NCBI GenBank assembly: GCA_016720705.1
Contig: JADKKB010000001.1
Location: 310,001 to 374,000 of the forward strand
Length of the DNA stretch: 64,000 nt
Direction: 5' to 3'
DNA from: Chloracidobacterium sp.
GTDB lineage: Bacteria; Acidobacteriota; Blastocatellia; Pyrinomonadales; Pyrinomonadaceae
The translations under genes and the position numbers were made by a program. The stretch's first letter is position 1. Each line of letters begins with the position of its first letter. Below, piece by piece: positions 43,438 to 52,303 of the stretch. The notes below the pieces were generated by a model. That model was not told where the DNA came from. It saw only the letters and a program-made list of their open reading frames with translations, and ran no database searches.

Positions 43438-44676
43438 CTATTTAAGCATATTTTTTACGTGGTTTAAGTCACCGTCATTTGGGGCGGGCTTTAGTCCGAG
43501 GATCTTGCACATTATGTTGTAAACCTCAACATTTGAGAATGGCTCGACCACCTTGTGTTTCTTAAAGGCTTTACCGTGAGCGATAAATGTTGCCTGCATT
43601 TCCTGATATTTATTGTCATATCCGTGAGCCCCACGCGGTCCCAGGAAATCACTCTGCTTTTTGGTGCGTTCGTAGCGATCGCGACTGGTCATCATCCAAC
43701 CGAGATCGGACGAACAGACGATCGGAGCGACGCGCGGCCCGTCGCTATAATGGAGTCTTTCCGGAATATCACTCTTTGCCCAACAAGTAGTATGAATGCC
43801 CGGCTTTTTCAACGCTGCCAATATTTCAATCTCCTTTCCGGCTTTGGGAAAGATCTGCACGATCTCGCCCGTCCACAAGATCCTGTCTGTGTCGGCAAAA
43901 TCGAAATAGTCATCCAAAACAACGGCATTTCTCTGGTCAACGGTGGCCATCCCGTGATCGGAGACGACGATAATGTTTACCTTCTTTCCGATCTTTCGGG
44001 CATTTAGCCCATCGACCAACCGCTTTAGGTCGCCGTCGACCTTGGCAACGGCCGCCTTATTCTCCTCGGATTCGGGCGAATATCGATGCCCGGCGTCGTC
44101 CGTGTCGCTGAAATAAAGTGTGTACACCGTAGGCCGTTCGGCCTGCGGCAGATCCAACCAACCGAGAATCGTGTCGACGCGTTTGTCATTAGGGATCGCA
44201 CCGTCGTAATTGTTCCAAAATGTCGGCCTTTTGCCGCCTATCACGGCTTCAGTCCCGGGGAAAAAGAACGCTCCCGCACGCTGGCCCTGCTTTTCGGCCG
44301 TGACCCAGATCGGTTCGCCGAGCCACCACCGCCCATTTTGCACCTCTTCTCGTTTTCCCATCGAAAAGATGACACCAAAATCCCAAATGTTATTTTCAAC
44401 AATGCCGTGATGTGCCGGGTACAATCCCGTAGCGACAGTGTAATGATTGGGAAATGTCTTAGTCGGAAACGATGGGATCATCCACTTTGCTCGTACGCCC
44501 TCTTTTGCGAGCTTTTGCAGTGTCGGCGGAGCGTATTTATCGAGGTAATCGTATCGAAAACCATCTAGCGAGACCAGGATAACGGTCGGCTTGAGATCCT
44601 TGATCGGGGCTTGGCCGACAGCGTTGACCGAAAATGAGGTAACAAGCAGTACCAGGACAAGAAAATATCGTTTCAT
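43438..44676 (-). CDS. Secreted alkaline-phosphatase-superfamily phosphodiesterase (NPP-like)
   Basis: 412 residues from the ATG at 44676, which gives a signal peptide (MKRYFLVLVLLVTSFSVNA); longer starts up to 44877 would add an unlikely extra membrane segment. Nucleotide pyrophosphatase/phosphodiesterase signatures: VSLDGFRYDYL (first metal Asp), PTKTFPNHYTVATGLYP with the catalytic Thr, TLYFSDTDDAGH and VVSDHGMATV (metal ligands). Expected to hydrolyse nucleotide or lipid phosphodiesters in the periplasm or outside. Confidence 0.87.
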   Translation of the reverse strand: MKRYFLVLVLLVTSFSVNAVGQAPIKDLKPTVILVSLDGFRYDYLDKYAPPTLQKLAKEGVRAKWMIPSFPTKTFPNHYTVATGLYPAHHGIVENNIWDFGVIFSMGKREEVQNGRWWLGEPIWVTAEKQGQRAGAFFFPGTEAVIGGKRPTFWNNYDGAIPNDKRVDTILGWLDLPQAERPTVYTLYFSDTDDAGHRYSPESEENKAAVAKVDGDLKRLVDGLNARKIGKKVNIIVVSDHGMATVDQRNAVVLDDYFDFADTDRILWTGEIVQIFPKAGKEIEILAALKKPGIHTTCWAKSDIPERLHYSDGPRVAPIVCSSDLGWMMTSRDRYERTKKQSDFLGPRGAHGYDNKYQEMQATFIAHGKAFKKHKVVEPFSNVEVYNIMCKILGLKPAPNDGDLNHVKNMLK

Positions 44677-44877
44677 ATAGAGCAAATTTACAAGAAAAGC
44701 CGCGATTACGGAAATGCCTAACATCAATGCCGTGATCTTGATCGGCGTAAGTGTCATCAATGACAGGCGCATCAGCACGCCGGTGATCACCAACTTTGTA
44801 GAACCAATAAAAAACTTTAGCTCGAGAATTGGCAACGTGTGCCTAAATCCAAGATTTTCTTTATAATTAGAAGGCAA

Positions 44878-45624
44878 ATGATCTACCTATATCAAAGCTA
44901 CCGCATAATGTTTGCGATATTGGCTGTTCTGTCATTTTCGTTGCTTTTGGCCTGCGAAACCGGGCCTGACCTATCGAACGCAAACAATACACCAAATCCT
45001 GATCCGAAGGCCGCACCGGCCGAGCAAGAATTGTCGGGCGTCTATGACATTGAGGGAGCCAACGAGAATAGCGGAGCTCCCTTTACGGGAGTATTGACGG
45101 TCGAAAACTCCGGTGCGGCATATCGTTTTAAGTGGCAAACCTCTAAGGGCAATTTCACGGGCACCGGTGTCCAGATGGGCGACGCCGTTGCGGTCGCGTA
45201 CACGAAGGGTTCCGAAGGCAAAGACTGCGGCGTGGCACTCTACCGTATCGCATCGGACGGAGTGCTCGACGGTAAGATCGCGATGTGGGGCGAGAATACC
45301 TTTGGCAGTGAGCGTGCGACGCGTCTGGAGGGCAGCAATTTTGACGGTAAGTACAACGTCACCGGCACGCGCAATTATGGTAAGCAATACGAAGGTACGA
45401 TCGACGTCGAAAGGAACGGGAGCGGATATCAGTTTATATGGCGGACCGGAGCGGACCTTGCCGGATTTGGGATTTGGCGTGGCGATCGTGCGGCGATCGG
45501 ATTTGGCGGCTTGCCCTGCTCGTTTATGCTATACAAGGTCGACGCAGGCGGTAAGTTGGAAGGGCGTTGGGGAAGCCAACGAACCGTTTCGTTTGGAACG
45601 GAAACTGCCAGGCCGAAGCGATAA
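44878..45624 (+). CDS. Lipoprotein with two internal repeats
   Basis: 248 residues from the ATG at 44878 (GAAGG upstream). The signal sequence ends in a lipobox LLLAC. After a short Asn/Pro linker come two copies of a roughly 85-residue unit: SGVYDIEGANENSG...CGVALYRIASDGVLDGKI and DGKYNVTGTRNYGK...CSFMLYKVDAGGKLEGRW. Each has GxYxxxG, a YxFxWxT strand, a GxG...GDxxAxxx strand and a conserved Cys, suggesting a beta-barrel or sandwich of two repeats. Function unknown. Its start overlaps the 5' end of the longest version of the divergent phosphodiesterase frame. Confidence 0.7.
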   Translation: MIYLYQSYRIMFAILAVLSFSLLLACETGPDLSNANNTPNPDPKAAPAEQELSGVYDIEGANENSGAPFTGVLTVENSGAAYRFKWQTSKGNFTGTGVQMGDAVAVAYTKGSEGKDCGVALYRIASDGVLDGKIAMWGENTFGSERATRLEGSNFDGKYNVTGTRNYGKQYEGTIDVERNGSGYQFIWRTGADLAGFGIWRGDRAAIGFGGLPCSFMLYKVDAGGKLEGRWGSQRTVSFGTETARPKR

Positions 45625-45672
45625 CGGCCCATAAACCTTCTATCGCCCACTTCGATTCAATTCAGCGGCGGG

Positions 45673-46305
45673 CTATTCACGAATATTTCTGGTGATCACG
45701 AACGGCTGACCTTTGAATAGTCGGCTTGTGTTTATGGTCGAGTTGGGTAATTCCAACTCGTGATCCCGCCACGTCTCGTGCTCGGCGGGCATCGACACCT
45801 CAAGCACCTCGGCAGTTCCTTCGGCAAATAGCACACGGTGGCGGATCTCGGGCGGCTGAACGACGCAGTCGCCCGCTTCGAGCCAAAATGGCGGCCCTTG
45901 ATCCTCGTAAACTACCTCGATGCGGCCTTTGAGGCAGTAGATCATCTGGAATTCGATCTTGTGATAATGGACGTAATCCGCAACGGGCCCATCCTCGAGC
46001 AAACGAATGTGCGAAGCGATCACCTTTCCGTTCAACCTGCCCGGGATCAGATCACGATACATCATCCCGGCCCTGCCACTGATCCATTCTTGACTCTCCT
46101 CCTTACCAAGAAGGGGTGGCAGCGGCTCTGATCTGACGGGGTGGTTCTCTAGTACGAGCCGAAATACCTCACCATCCATCGACAACAAGGCCTCACGCGG
46201 AGAATCGGCCGGAAAGATCATATCGAGGCGATAACCGCGTTCGCCCGTATAACGCTCGATGGCCTCATCCAGGTCGTCACATTCGATCACGGTAGATTCC
46301 GACAT
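45673..46305 (-). CDS. Cupin-domain protein
   Basis: 210 residues from the ATG at 46305, one base after the stop of the preceding gene. Residues about 95-185 form a cupin: VHYHKIEFQMIYCLKGRIEVVYED carries the first metal motif (His-x-His...Glu pattern) and GDCVVQPPEIRHRVLFAEGTAEVLEV the second. It probably binds a metal and a small ligand; related proteins sense or process acids. Third of a minus-strand set with the OsmC protein and a small protein. Confidence 0.72.
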   Translation of the reverse strand: MSESTVIECDDLDEAIERYTGERGYRLDMIFPADSPREALLSMDGEVFRLVLENHPVRSEPLPPLLGKEESQEWISGRAGMMYRDLIPGRLNGKVIASHIRLLEDGPVADYVHYHKIEFQMIYCLKGRIEVVYEDQGPPFWLEAGDCVVQPPEIRHRVLFAEGTAEVLEVSMPAEHETWRDHELELPNSTINTSRLFKGQPFVITRNIRE

Positions 46306-46306
46306 C

Positions 46307-46600
46307 CTATTTCCAGTTCTTCCTCCAGACCGATCGAGTTTCACTGTCTAGCAGAGAGCGGCGGAAAGCAATATTCGTGAGGATCTTGTTCTTAAGAAAG
46401 TCCCAATCACGGTACGGAAATGCTTTGATACTGTCAAATCTGATCATCCCGAACTCAGTTTCGTCATCATTACGAAAATAAACTTCGCGCGGCTCGTCTT
46501 GTCCATCGGCGACATAGAAATAACGCGTCACAAAATGCCAACGCATCCTGCTTTTGTCGTATTTCTTGGTTCGGTGATAGGTCCACTCTTCAGTTATCAT
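46307..46600 (-). CDS. Hypothetical 97-residue protein
   Basis: Starts at the ATG 46600 with AGGA just upstream; the longer frame from 46636 is less likely. Rich in aromatic and charged residues (WTYHRTKKYDKSRMRWHFV), no signal peptide or membrane helix. Not recognised. It lies between the OsmC and cupin genes with tight spacing and is probably co-translated with the cupin gene. Confidence 0.55.
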   Translation of the reverse strand: MITEEWTYHRTKKYDKSRMRWHFVTRYFYVADGQDEPREVYFRNDDETEFGMIRFDSIKAFPYRDWDFLKNKILTNIAFRRSLLDSETRSVWRKNWK

Positions 46601-46635
46601 TTTCCTATTGTGCCCCACGGACGCCGCCAAAACCA

Positions 46636-47094
46636 CTAGTCTTTGACTACAACCTCGGACTTGATCGAATTAGCAATATAGCAAACTTCGTGCGCCTCGT
46701 GATGAAGTGTCGCAAGTTCGTCTGCAGTCGGAGCGTCGCCGATCCAGACGATCTGCGGATCGAGCGTAATTTTTGATATCCACTGCCTTCCAGTATCGGT
46801 CGTCGCCATCTCGCCGACGGCGTAGTCTTCGTAAGACTCAACATTAAATCCCGCCTTCGCCGCTACATAAAGAAATGACAACATATGACACGACGAAGCC
46901 GACGCCACCAAAGCCTCCTCCGGATCCACCGCCGCCTCGACCGAAAACGGAACCCGCACCACATGCGGCGAACTAGACGCCGGAACCGTCACCCCGCCGT
47001 CAAACTCCCAACTATGCCCGCGAGTATACTGATTCCCCGCAAACATCTCCGGTGCATCATTTTTCCAAACTACTTTTGCTGTGTATGTTGACAT
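46636..47094 (-). CDS. OsmC-family peroxide-detoxifying protein
   Basis: 152 residues from the ATG at 47094; the frame extends upstream without a plausible start. OsmC/Ohr fold with VDPEEALVASASSCHMLSFLYVAA carrying the first redox-active Cys, and HHEAHEVCYIANSIKSEV carrying the second. Such proteins reduce organic hydroperoxides with a Cys pair. The single-gene context is followed by a small protein and a cupin protein on the same strand. Confidence 0.85.
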   Translation of the reverse strand: MSTYTAKVVWKNDAPEMFAGNQYTRGHSWEFDGGVTVPASSSPHVVRVPFSVEAAVDPEEALVASASSCHMLSFLYVAAKAGFNVESYEDYAVGEMATTDTGRQWISKITLDPQIVWIGDAPTADELATLHHEAHEVCYIANSIKSEVVVKD

Positions 47095-47104
47095 AACACC
47101 GTAA

Positions 47105-47746
47105 TTACGCGGTTGCAAACTTGGTAAGAAGTTCGACCTTATCAGGTGATTCAAGCAGTTTCTTGGCGACTTGAAGATGATAAATAAGATTTCTCCCACT
47201 ATCTGACCTATCGAAATCTTGATACATCATCGGAGCTTCCCCAAAATATTCGTCGGTTATATTTAACATCCTGGCAAAGTCTGAAACTATGCTTTGGAGC
47301 TCGCTTTTCTGGAGTGTTGGCAACTTCTTTGCTGTTCGGTTCGTCCTGATATCAAGATTTGAGTGCGATACACGCATGTTTCTAAGCTGTCTCACTTTAT
47401 CCAATTGTGCGTTTGCTTTTATTAGTCTTGCATTAAGCTGTCTTGGAAGCATTTTTAGTCCAGTCTGCTCAATTACGTAAATCAATTGCTTGAAGCCAAG
47501 CGTATCCTTGCCGGCAATCGTCTTATTATCCGTTAACCGGGCGATTGCTGAGATCAAATCGCTGAGCATTGCGTCGTAAATGTATGTAAAGAAATTCGGC
47601 GCCGCGTAGTTCATGCAGTCGATCGCCTTGGAGTCGGCATAAAGTTCCCCGAAGGCTCGCCACCGATAATGTAGATCAAGAACATCCTTTTGAATCTCGT
47701 CAAATATTTTTTTGACGTCCGCAGGCATTACTCTTACTTTTTTCAT
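47105..47746 (-). CDS. HEPN-domain protein (AbiU2-like), candidate toxin
   Basis: About 213 residues from the ATG at 47746 (starts at 47761 and 47728 are also possible). All-helical, with RNMRVSH in the middle, which fits the HEPN ribonuclease motif RNx4H; the overall outline resembles AbiU2-type HEPN proteins found in phage defence and toxin-antitoxin loci. It lies directly after the 85-residue acidic protein gene on the same strand, with no gap for another gene. The toxin role is inference from motif and pairing. HEPN domains can also be non-catalytic. Confidence 0.6.
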   Translation of the reverse strand: MKKVRVMPADVKKIFDEIQKDVLDLHYRWRAFGELYADSKAIDCMNYAAPNFFTYIYDAMLSDLISAIARLTDNKTIAGKDTLGFKQLIYVIEQTGLKMLPRQLNARLIKANAQLDKVRQLRNMRVSHSNLDIRTNRTAKKLPTLQKSELQSIVSDFARMLNITDEYFGEAPMMYQDFDRSDSGRNLIYHLQVAKKLLESPDKVELLTKFATA

Positions 47747-47785
47747 TACTCTATAAAGCATCCTGAGAAATATTAGATGCCACAA

Positions 47786-48043
47786 TTAGTCTACCTTCAT
47801 TTCATTTGGCTGAATGTGAACATTCTTTCCATCCCACGAGACTACCATTGGAGCCCCAGCCTTTTTGTGCTTTCGTTTAGCCGCGTTGATACCTTCCTCA
47901 AAGGCAAGCCGAATCCTTTCGGACATCTCAGGGCTACAAAGGTTAAAGCTTTCGCCCAAATCTCCGTTGCCCAGGTCATAGACCGCACCGATATCAAAGT
48001 CCTCGTCTGCGAGAATTTCTTCGATTTCTTCGTCAGTCAACAT
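47786..48043 (-). CDS. Small acidic protein, candidate antitoxin
   Basis: 85 residues, acidic N-terminal half (TDEEIEEILADEDFD), a central helix (SERIRLAFEEGINAAKRKHKK) and a short C-terminal hairpin with VVSWDGKNVHIQPNE. It begins four bases after the asnS stop and ends just before the HEPN gene, a typical size and order for an antitoxin ahead of its toxin. Not recognised as any named family. The spacing suggests translation coupled to asnS. Confidence 0.55.
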   Translation of the reverse strand: MLTDEEIEEILADEDFDIGAVYDLGNGDLGESFNLCSPEMSERIRLAFEEGINAAKRKHKKAGAPMVVSWDGKNVHIQPNEMKVD

Positions 48044-48047
48044 AATT

Positions 48048-49358
48048 CTATGGCCGCAGCCTATTCAACATTCTCGGAAATGGAATTGTCTCACGGACGT
48101 GTTCGATGCCGGCCATCCAGGCGGTGCAGCGTTCGATGCCCATACCGAAACCGGCGTGAGGGACGCTGCCGTAGCGACGGAGGTCGAGGTACCATTCGAA
48201 GGTTGCTTGATCTAGTCCGTGATGTTTTAGCTGCTCGATCAGGTAATCGAGATTCGCGGCACGTTCGCCGCCGCCGATTATTTCGCCGTAGCCTTCAGGG
48301 GCGAGCAGGTCGATGCCGAGAGCACATTCCGGGCGTTCCGGATCAACTTCGAAGTAAAACCCTTTGATCGCAGCGGGGAAGTGATGGACGAAAACCGGTT
48401 TACCGTGCTGTGTGGAGAGATATGTTTCGTCCGGAGCACCGAAGTCGCCGCCCCATTCGAAATTATTTTCAAGCTCGCCCTTGGCAAAGCCCTCTTGCAG
48501 CATTTTGACGGCATCGTCGTAATGCAGTCGCGGGAACGGAGCGTTGATGGCTTCGAGAACGGTCGTGTCGCGTTCGAGCGTTTTTAGCTCTTCCTGACGG
48601 TCGGTCAGAACGCATTCGACTATCGACAATATCATCGATTCGCCGAGGTCCATCATATCTTCGTAGCTTGCGTAAGCAACCTCCGGCTCGACCATCCAGA
48701 ATTCGGTCAAGTGACGCCGTGTCTTAGACTTTTCAGCACGAAACGTCGGCCCAAAGGCGTATGATTTGCCAAATGCGGCGGCTGTCGCTTCGTTATAAAG
48801 CTGGCCGGATTGCGTTAAATACGCTTTATCGTCGCCAAAATAATCAACTTCGAACAGAGTCGTCGTGCCTTCGCACGCGGCAGGCGTGAATATCGGCGTG
48901 TCGGCGAGCGTAAAACCATTGTCGTCAAAGAAATCACGGACTGCTTTGATGACGGTATGACGGATCTTTAGCACCGCGTGTTGCTTTTTCGAACGGATCC
49001 ACAGATGGCGGTTGTCCATCAGGAATTCGGTCCCGTGCTCTTTCGGCGTAATCGGGTAATCGTGGACGTTTTGCAGAACTTCGAGTGCGGTCACATCGAG
49101 TTCGACGCCGATCGACGAACGCGTGTCCTCTTTGACAGTGCCGGTGACGATGATCGAGCTTTCCTGCCCTATCGAGTCCGCCAGATCGTACAATGCCTCG
49201 TCATTAGGCTTAAAAACAACGCACTGCACAATGCCCGTGCCGTCACGCATTTGCATAAACACGAGCTTGCCGCTCGAACGTTTGTTATAAAGCCAGCCCT
49301 TAAGCGTGACCGACTCGCCGACGTGATCTTTTAGTTGGTTGATGTAAGTTTGCGACAT
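48048..49358 (-). CDS. asnS: Asparaginyl-tRNA synthetase
   Basis: 436 residues from the ATG at 49358, matching the family start MSQTYINQLKDHVGE; the frame runs on upstream to 49451. OB-fold anticodon domain (about 12-100: VTLKGWLYNKRSSGKLVFMQMRDGTG), then a class II core with FTPAACEGTTTLFEVDYF near 180, FGPTFRAEKSKTRRHLTEFWMVEPE near 218 and GFGMGIERCTAWMAG near 410. The asparaginyl, not aspartyl, identity is supported by the length and the HLTEFWMVEPE segment. Two small genes follow on the same strand. Confidence 0.94.
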   Translation of the reverse strand: MSQTYINQLKDHVGESVTLKGWLYNKRSSGKLVFMQMRDGTGIVQCVVFKPNDEALYDLADSIGQESSIIVTGTVKEDTRSSIGVELDVTALEVLQNVHDYPITPKEHGTEFLMDNRHLWIRSKKQHAVLKIRHTVIKAVRDFFDDNGFTLADTPIFTPAACEGTTTLFEVDYFGDDKAYLTQSGQLYNEATAAAFGKSYAFGPTFRAEKSKTRRHLTEFWMVEPEVAYASYEDMMDLGESMILSIVECVLTDRQEELKTLERDTTVLEAINAPFPRLHYDDAVKMLQEGFAKGELENNFEWGGDFGAPDETYLSTQHGKPVFVHHFPAAIKGFYFEVDPERPECALGIDLLAPEGYGEIIGGGERAANLDYLIEQLKHHGLDQATFEWYLDLRRYGSVPHAGFGMGIERCTAWMAGIEHVRETIPFPRMLNRLRP

Positions 49359-49480
49359 AAAATACAATTCTAACGATAAATCACCAACTAAAAAAGGCCG
49401 AAGAAGACAAAATTGACCTTGCCGTCGCCGTCCTTTAGATAGGCTGTTCATTCGCGGAATGAATGGTCAACTCATGGCAT

Positions 49481-49804
49481 TTATTTTTTTGATGAAACGT
49501 AATTGAAAGCCTTTGTCAGAGCAACGCCCAGAAGATATAGTATGCAAGCATTTATTATGGCACCAAAAACAGCATAAAACGTGAACAATGATTCACTGTG
49601 CAGTGCTTCGCCTGTTACTATGCCGGACTCAAAAACTATCCAAGCAAGCAGGATCCACCAAGGAGCAGTTAGTACCATCAAGATGAAAACCACGATCACA
49701 TTACCGCCATCGATCAGGGAGACATAAAGCAGGCAAGTAGTGACCAACAATAAATGAATACCTGCCAACAACCAACCCGCTCTGGACTTAAAAAAATCAG
49801 CCAT
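49481..49804 (-). CDS. Small membrane protein
   Basis: 107 residues with three hydrophobic helices at about 9-30, 36-62 and 73-98; a strong GAGGAG precedes the ATG. Not recognised. Residues HSESLFTFYAVFG between helices two and three are the only soluble loop of note. Stands alone between asnS and the ABC exporter. Confidence 0.6.
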   Translation of the reverse strand: MADFFKSRAGWLLAGIHLLLVTTCLLYVSLIDGGNVIVVFILMVLTAPWWILLAWIVFESGIVTGEALHSESLFTFYAVFGAIINACILYLLGVALTKAFNYVSSKK

Positions 49805-50007
49805 TAGTTAGCTCCTCATTGTTCGAGATATTCTCGCCACTTCACGGCCCAAACCGGCGAAGTTCGAGGTTAGACTTCAACAGTTTTAGAAAAAACTCCT
49901 AAATCCAAATATTTTGATAGAACATTACCACAATTCCACAACACCGCAAATCTCCTTTTGGCGAGCGGGAGAATGCTTTCAGTCCGCGTTTTCGTTAAAG
50001 TAAACCA

Positions 50008-51840
50008 ATGGCTGACGAAAAGAAGAAAAAGAAGATCAATTACTCAAGCGCGTGGGCTGAGGCTCGCAAGATAATGTGGAATGCTCGTTGGCGGCTGTTT
50101 CTAGGCAGTGTGCTAATGCTGATCTCTAGATTCGCGAGTATGGTTTTGCCGGCGTCGACCAAGTATATAGGCGACGAGGTTTTTACCAAACAGCGTTACG
50201 ACTTGCTCAAATGGATAGCCCTCGCCGTCGGCATATCGACGATCATCCAGAGTGCGACCGGATTTGCCTTGTCGCAGATACTTGGCGTCGCGGCGCAGCG
50301 GGCGATCACGGAGATGCGGAAAACCGTGATGCGCCATATCGAGCGGCTGCCGATCTCGTATTTTGACTCAACGCAGAGCGGCCAGCTGATCTCACGGATA
50401 ATGAACGACGCCGAAGGAATTCGAAATTTAGTCGGAACCGGACTCGGGCAGATCCTCGGCAGTCTCGTGACGTCGGTGATCGCGATCGGCGTTCTTTTTT
50501 ACATCAATTGGCGTCTGACAACGGCAACGATGATCGTGCTGGTGATATTCGGATCCGTACTGATGTATGCATTTAAGGTGTTGCGGCCCATCTTTAAGGA
50601 AAGGAATGTCATCAACGCCGATGTGACCGGTCGATTGGGCGAATCGCTTGGCGGCATCCGTATTGTAAAGGCTTACACTGCCGAGAAACGCGAAGAACTC
50701 TCATTTGCTCGCGGAGCTCATAAATTATTTCGCAATGTCGCCAAAACGGTGACGGGAGTTTCGGCAATTGCGTCGTTCTCGTCGTTGGTGATCGGTGCCG
50801 TCGCGGTCGTGATGATGATCCTCGGCGGCAGTGCCGTTTCGGCGAATACGATGACGCTGGGCGATTTTCTGATGTATATATCGTTCACATTTCTGCTCGC
50901 AATGCCGGTTTTTGAATTAACGGCCATCGGCACGCAGATCACCGAAGCGCTCGCGGGGCTCGACCGCATTCGCGAGGTTATGGCGATGACGACCGAGGAC
51001 GAGGCGGACGCCGGCAAGGCACCTTTGCCGCACGTGGACGGAACGATCGATTTTGAGAACGTCTTTTTCGAATACGATCCGGGTGTGCCGGTTTTGAAAG
51101 GTGTCAGCTTTCATTCGGAGGCCGGCACTACGACGGCACTTGTCGGCTCCTCGGGTTCGGGCAAATCAACGATCCTGAGCCTTGTACTGAATTTTATCCA
51201 GCCGACCACGGGTGACATCAAGATCGACGGCAAAAATCTAAAGGAAGTGAAACTACGTGATTACAGACGGCATCTGGGGGTAGTGTTGCAAGATAATTTC
51301 CTATTTGACGGCACCATTCTCGAAAATATCCGTTTCTCAAACCCGGAGGCTAATCTGGAAACGATAAAAGAGACGTGCCGGGTCGCAAACGCCGACGAAT
51401 TCATAGAGAAATTTCCGAACGGATACGACACCATCGTCGGTGAACGCGGCGTTAAACTCTCGGGCGGCCAACGGCAGCGGATCGCGATCGCTCGAGCGCT
51501 GCTCGCTGACCCGAAAATACTGATCCTCGACGAAGCCACATCCAGCCTCGACAGCGAATCAGAAGCGCTTATTCAAGAAGGCCTCAACAACCTGCGTAAA
51601 GGCCGCACGACGTTTGTTATCGCACATCGACTTTCGACGATCCGAAGCGCCCATCAGATCTTCGTTGTCGAAGCCGGTGAGATACTCGAACGCGGCAGCC
51701 ACGAGGAACTGGTCGCCCTCGACGGTAGGTACAAACAGTTATATGATAAGCAGTACCGATTTGAACAAAATCTCTTTGTAAATCCCGGCGAGGATTTTAC
51801 CGGCTCCGCAGCCGAAAACCTTGCACAAACGAAACTGTAA
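50008..51840 (+). CDS. ABC exporter, fused membrane and ATPase domains (MsbA-like)
   Basis: 610-residue half-transporter working as a homodimer. Six membrane helices (about 28-330) are followed by an ATPase domain: Walker A LVGSSGSGKST near 377, Q-loop VVLQDNFLFDGTILENI near 428, signature KLSGGQRQRIAIARAL near 485 and Walker B ILILDEATSSLD near 505, with the switch His in IAHRLSTIR. The MsbA/lipid A group is the closest match; drug export is also possible. The start codon follows a basic KKKKKINYSS segment. The next gene overlaps it in another frame and begins 13 bases after its stop. Confidence 0.92.
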   Translation: MADEKKKKKINYSSAWAEARKIMWNARWRLFLGSVLMLISRFASMVLPASTKYIGDEVFTKQRYDLLKWIALAVGISTIIQSATGFALSQILGVAAQRAITEMRKTVMRHIERLPISYFDSTQSGQLISRIMNDAEGIRNLVGTGLGQILGSLVTSVIAIGVLFYINWRLTTATMIVLVIFGSVLMYAFKVLRPIFKERNVINADVTGRLGESLGGIRIVKAYTAEKREELSFARGAHKLFRNVAKTVTGVSAIASFSSLVIGAVAVVMMILGGSAVSANTMTLGDFLMYISFTFLLAMPVFELTAIGTQITEALAGLDRIREVMAMTTEDEADAGKAPLPHVDGTIDFENVFFEYDPGVPVLKGVSFHSEAGTTTALVGSSGSGKSTILSLVLNFIQPTTGDIKIDGKNLKEVKLRDYRRHLGVVLQDNFLFDGTILENIRFSNPEANLETIKETCRVANADEFIEKFPNGYDTIVGERGVKLSGGQRQRIAIARALLADPKILILDEATSSLDSESEALIQEGLNNLRKGRTTFVIAHRLSTIRSAHQIFVVEAGEILERGSHEELVALDGRYKQLYDKQYRFEQNLFVNPGEDFTGSAAENLAQTKL

Positions 51841-51853
51841 TTGGAGAATATTG

Positions 51854-52300
51854 ATGGCCGACCAACAAAACTATAAAAACCACACTCGCTGGCATCCGCT
51901 CTTCCACTTTGTGGTGATGCCGTTACTCGTACTCAACTTCCTTTCGCACATCGTTCGGCTATTTATGGCCGCTCCCGAGAGCGGACGAAAGGCACTTGCG
52001 TGGTGGACGCTTTTGAGTCTTACGCTGATCCTGCTTGGGATCGCCGGACGCTTGCAGGCACTAAAGTCTCAGGACCGGGTTATAAGGTTAGAAGAAAGGC
52101 TTCGTTATAAAGAGGTTTTGGACGCCGACCTTGCGAAACGTGCTTCGGAATTGCCTGCGTCCCAGATCATCTCGTTGAGATTTGCACCTGACGAAGAACT
52201 CGCCGGGCTTGTCTCGCAAGTGCTAGACGGAAAGCTGAATAGCTCGAAAGAGATCAAGATGGCGATCAAGAATTGGCGTGCCGACGATCACAGGGTGTGA
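51854..52300 (+). CDS. DUF6526-family membrane protein
   Basis: 148 residues from the ATG at 51854 with GGAG upstream. QNYKNHTRWHPLFHFVVMP at the N-terminus is the signature of the DUF6526 family; two membrane helices (about 20-40 and 50-70) precede a cytoplasmic helical tail. Function is unknown. Follows the ABC exporter closely and may be co-transcribed with it. Confidence 0.82.
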   Translation: MADQQNYKNHTRWHPLFHFVVMPLLVLNFLSHIVRLFMAAPESGRKALAWWTLLSLTLILLGIAGRLQALKSQDRVIRLEERLRYKEVLDADLAKRASELPASQIISLRFAPDEELAGLVSQVLDGKLNSSKEIKMAIKNWRADDHRV

Positions 52301-52303
52301 CTC

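Noticed and set aside
47777..48367. 196-codon plus-strand frame opposite the small acidic protein and asnS
   Set aside because: Antisense to asnS C-terminal coding sequence; Arg-rich and without a family match.
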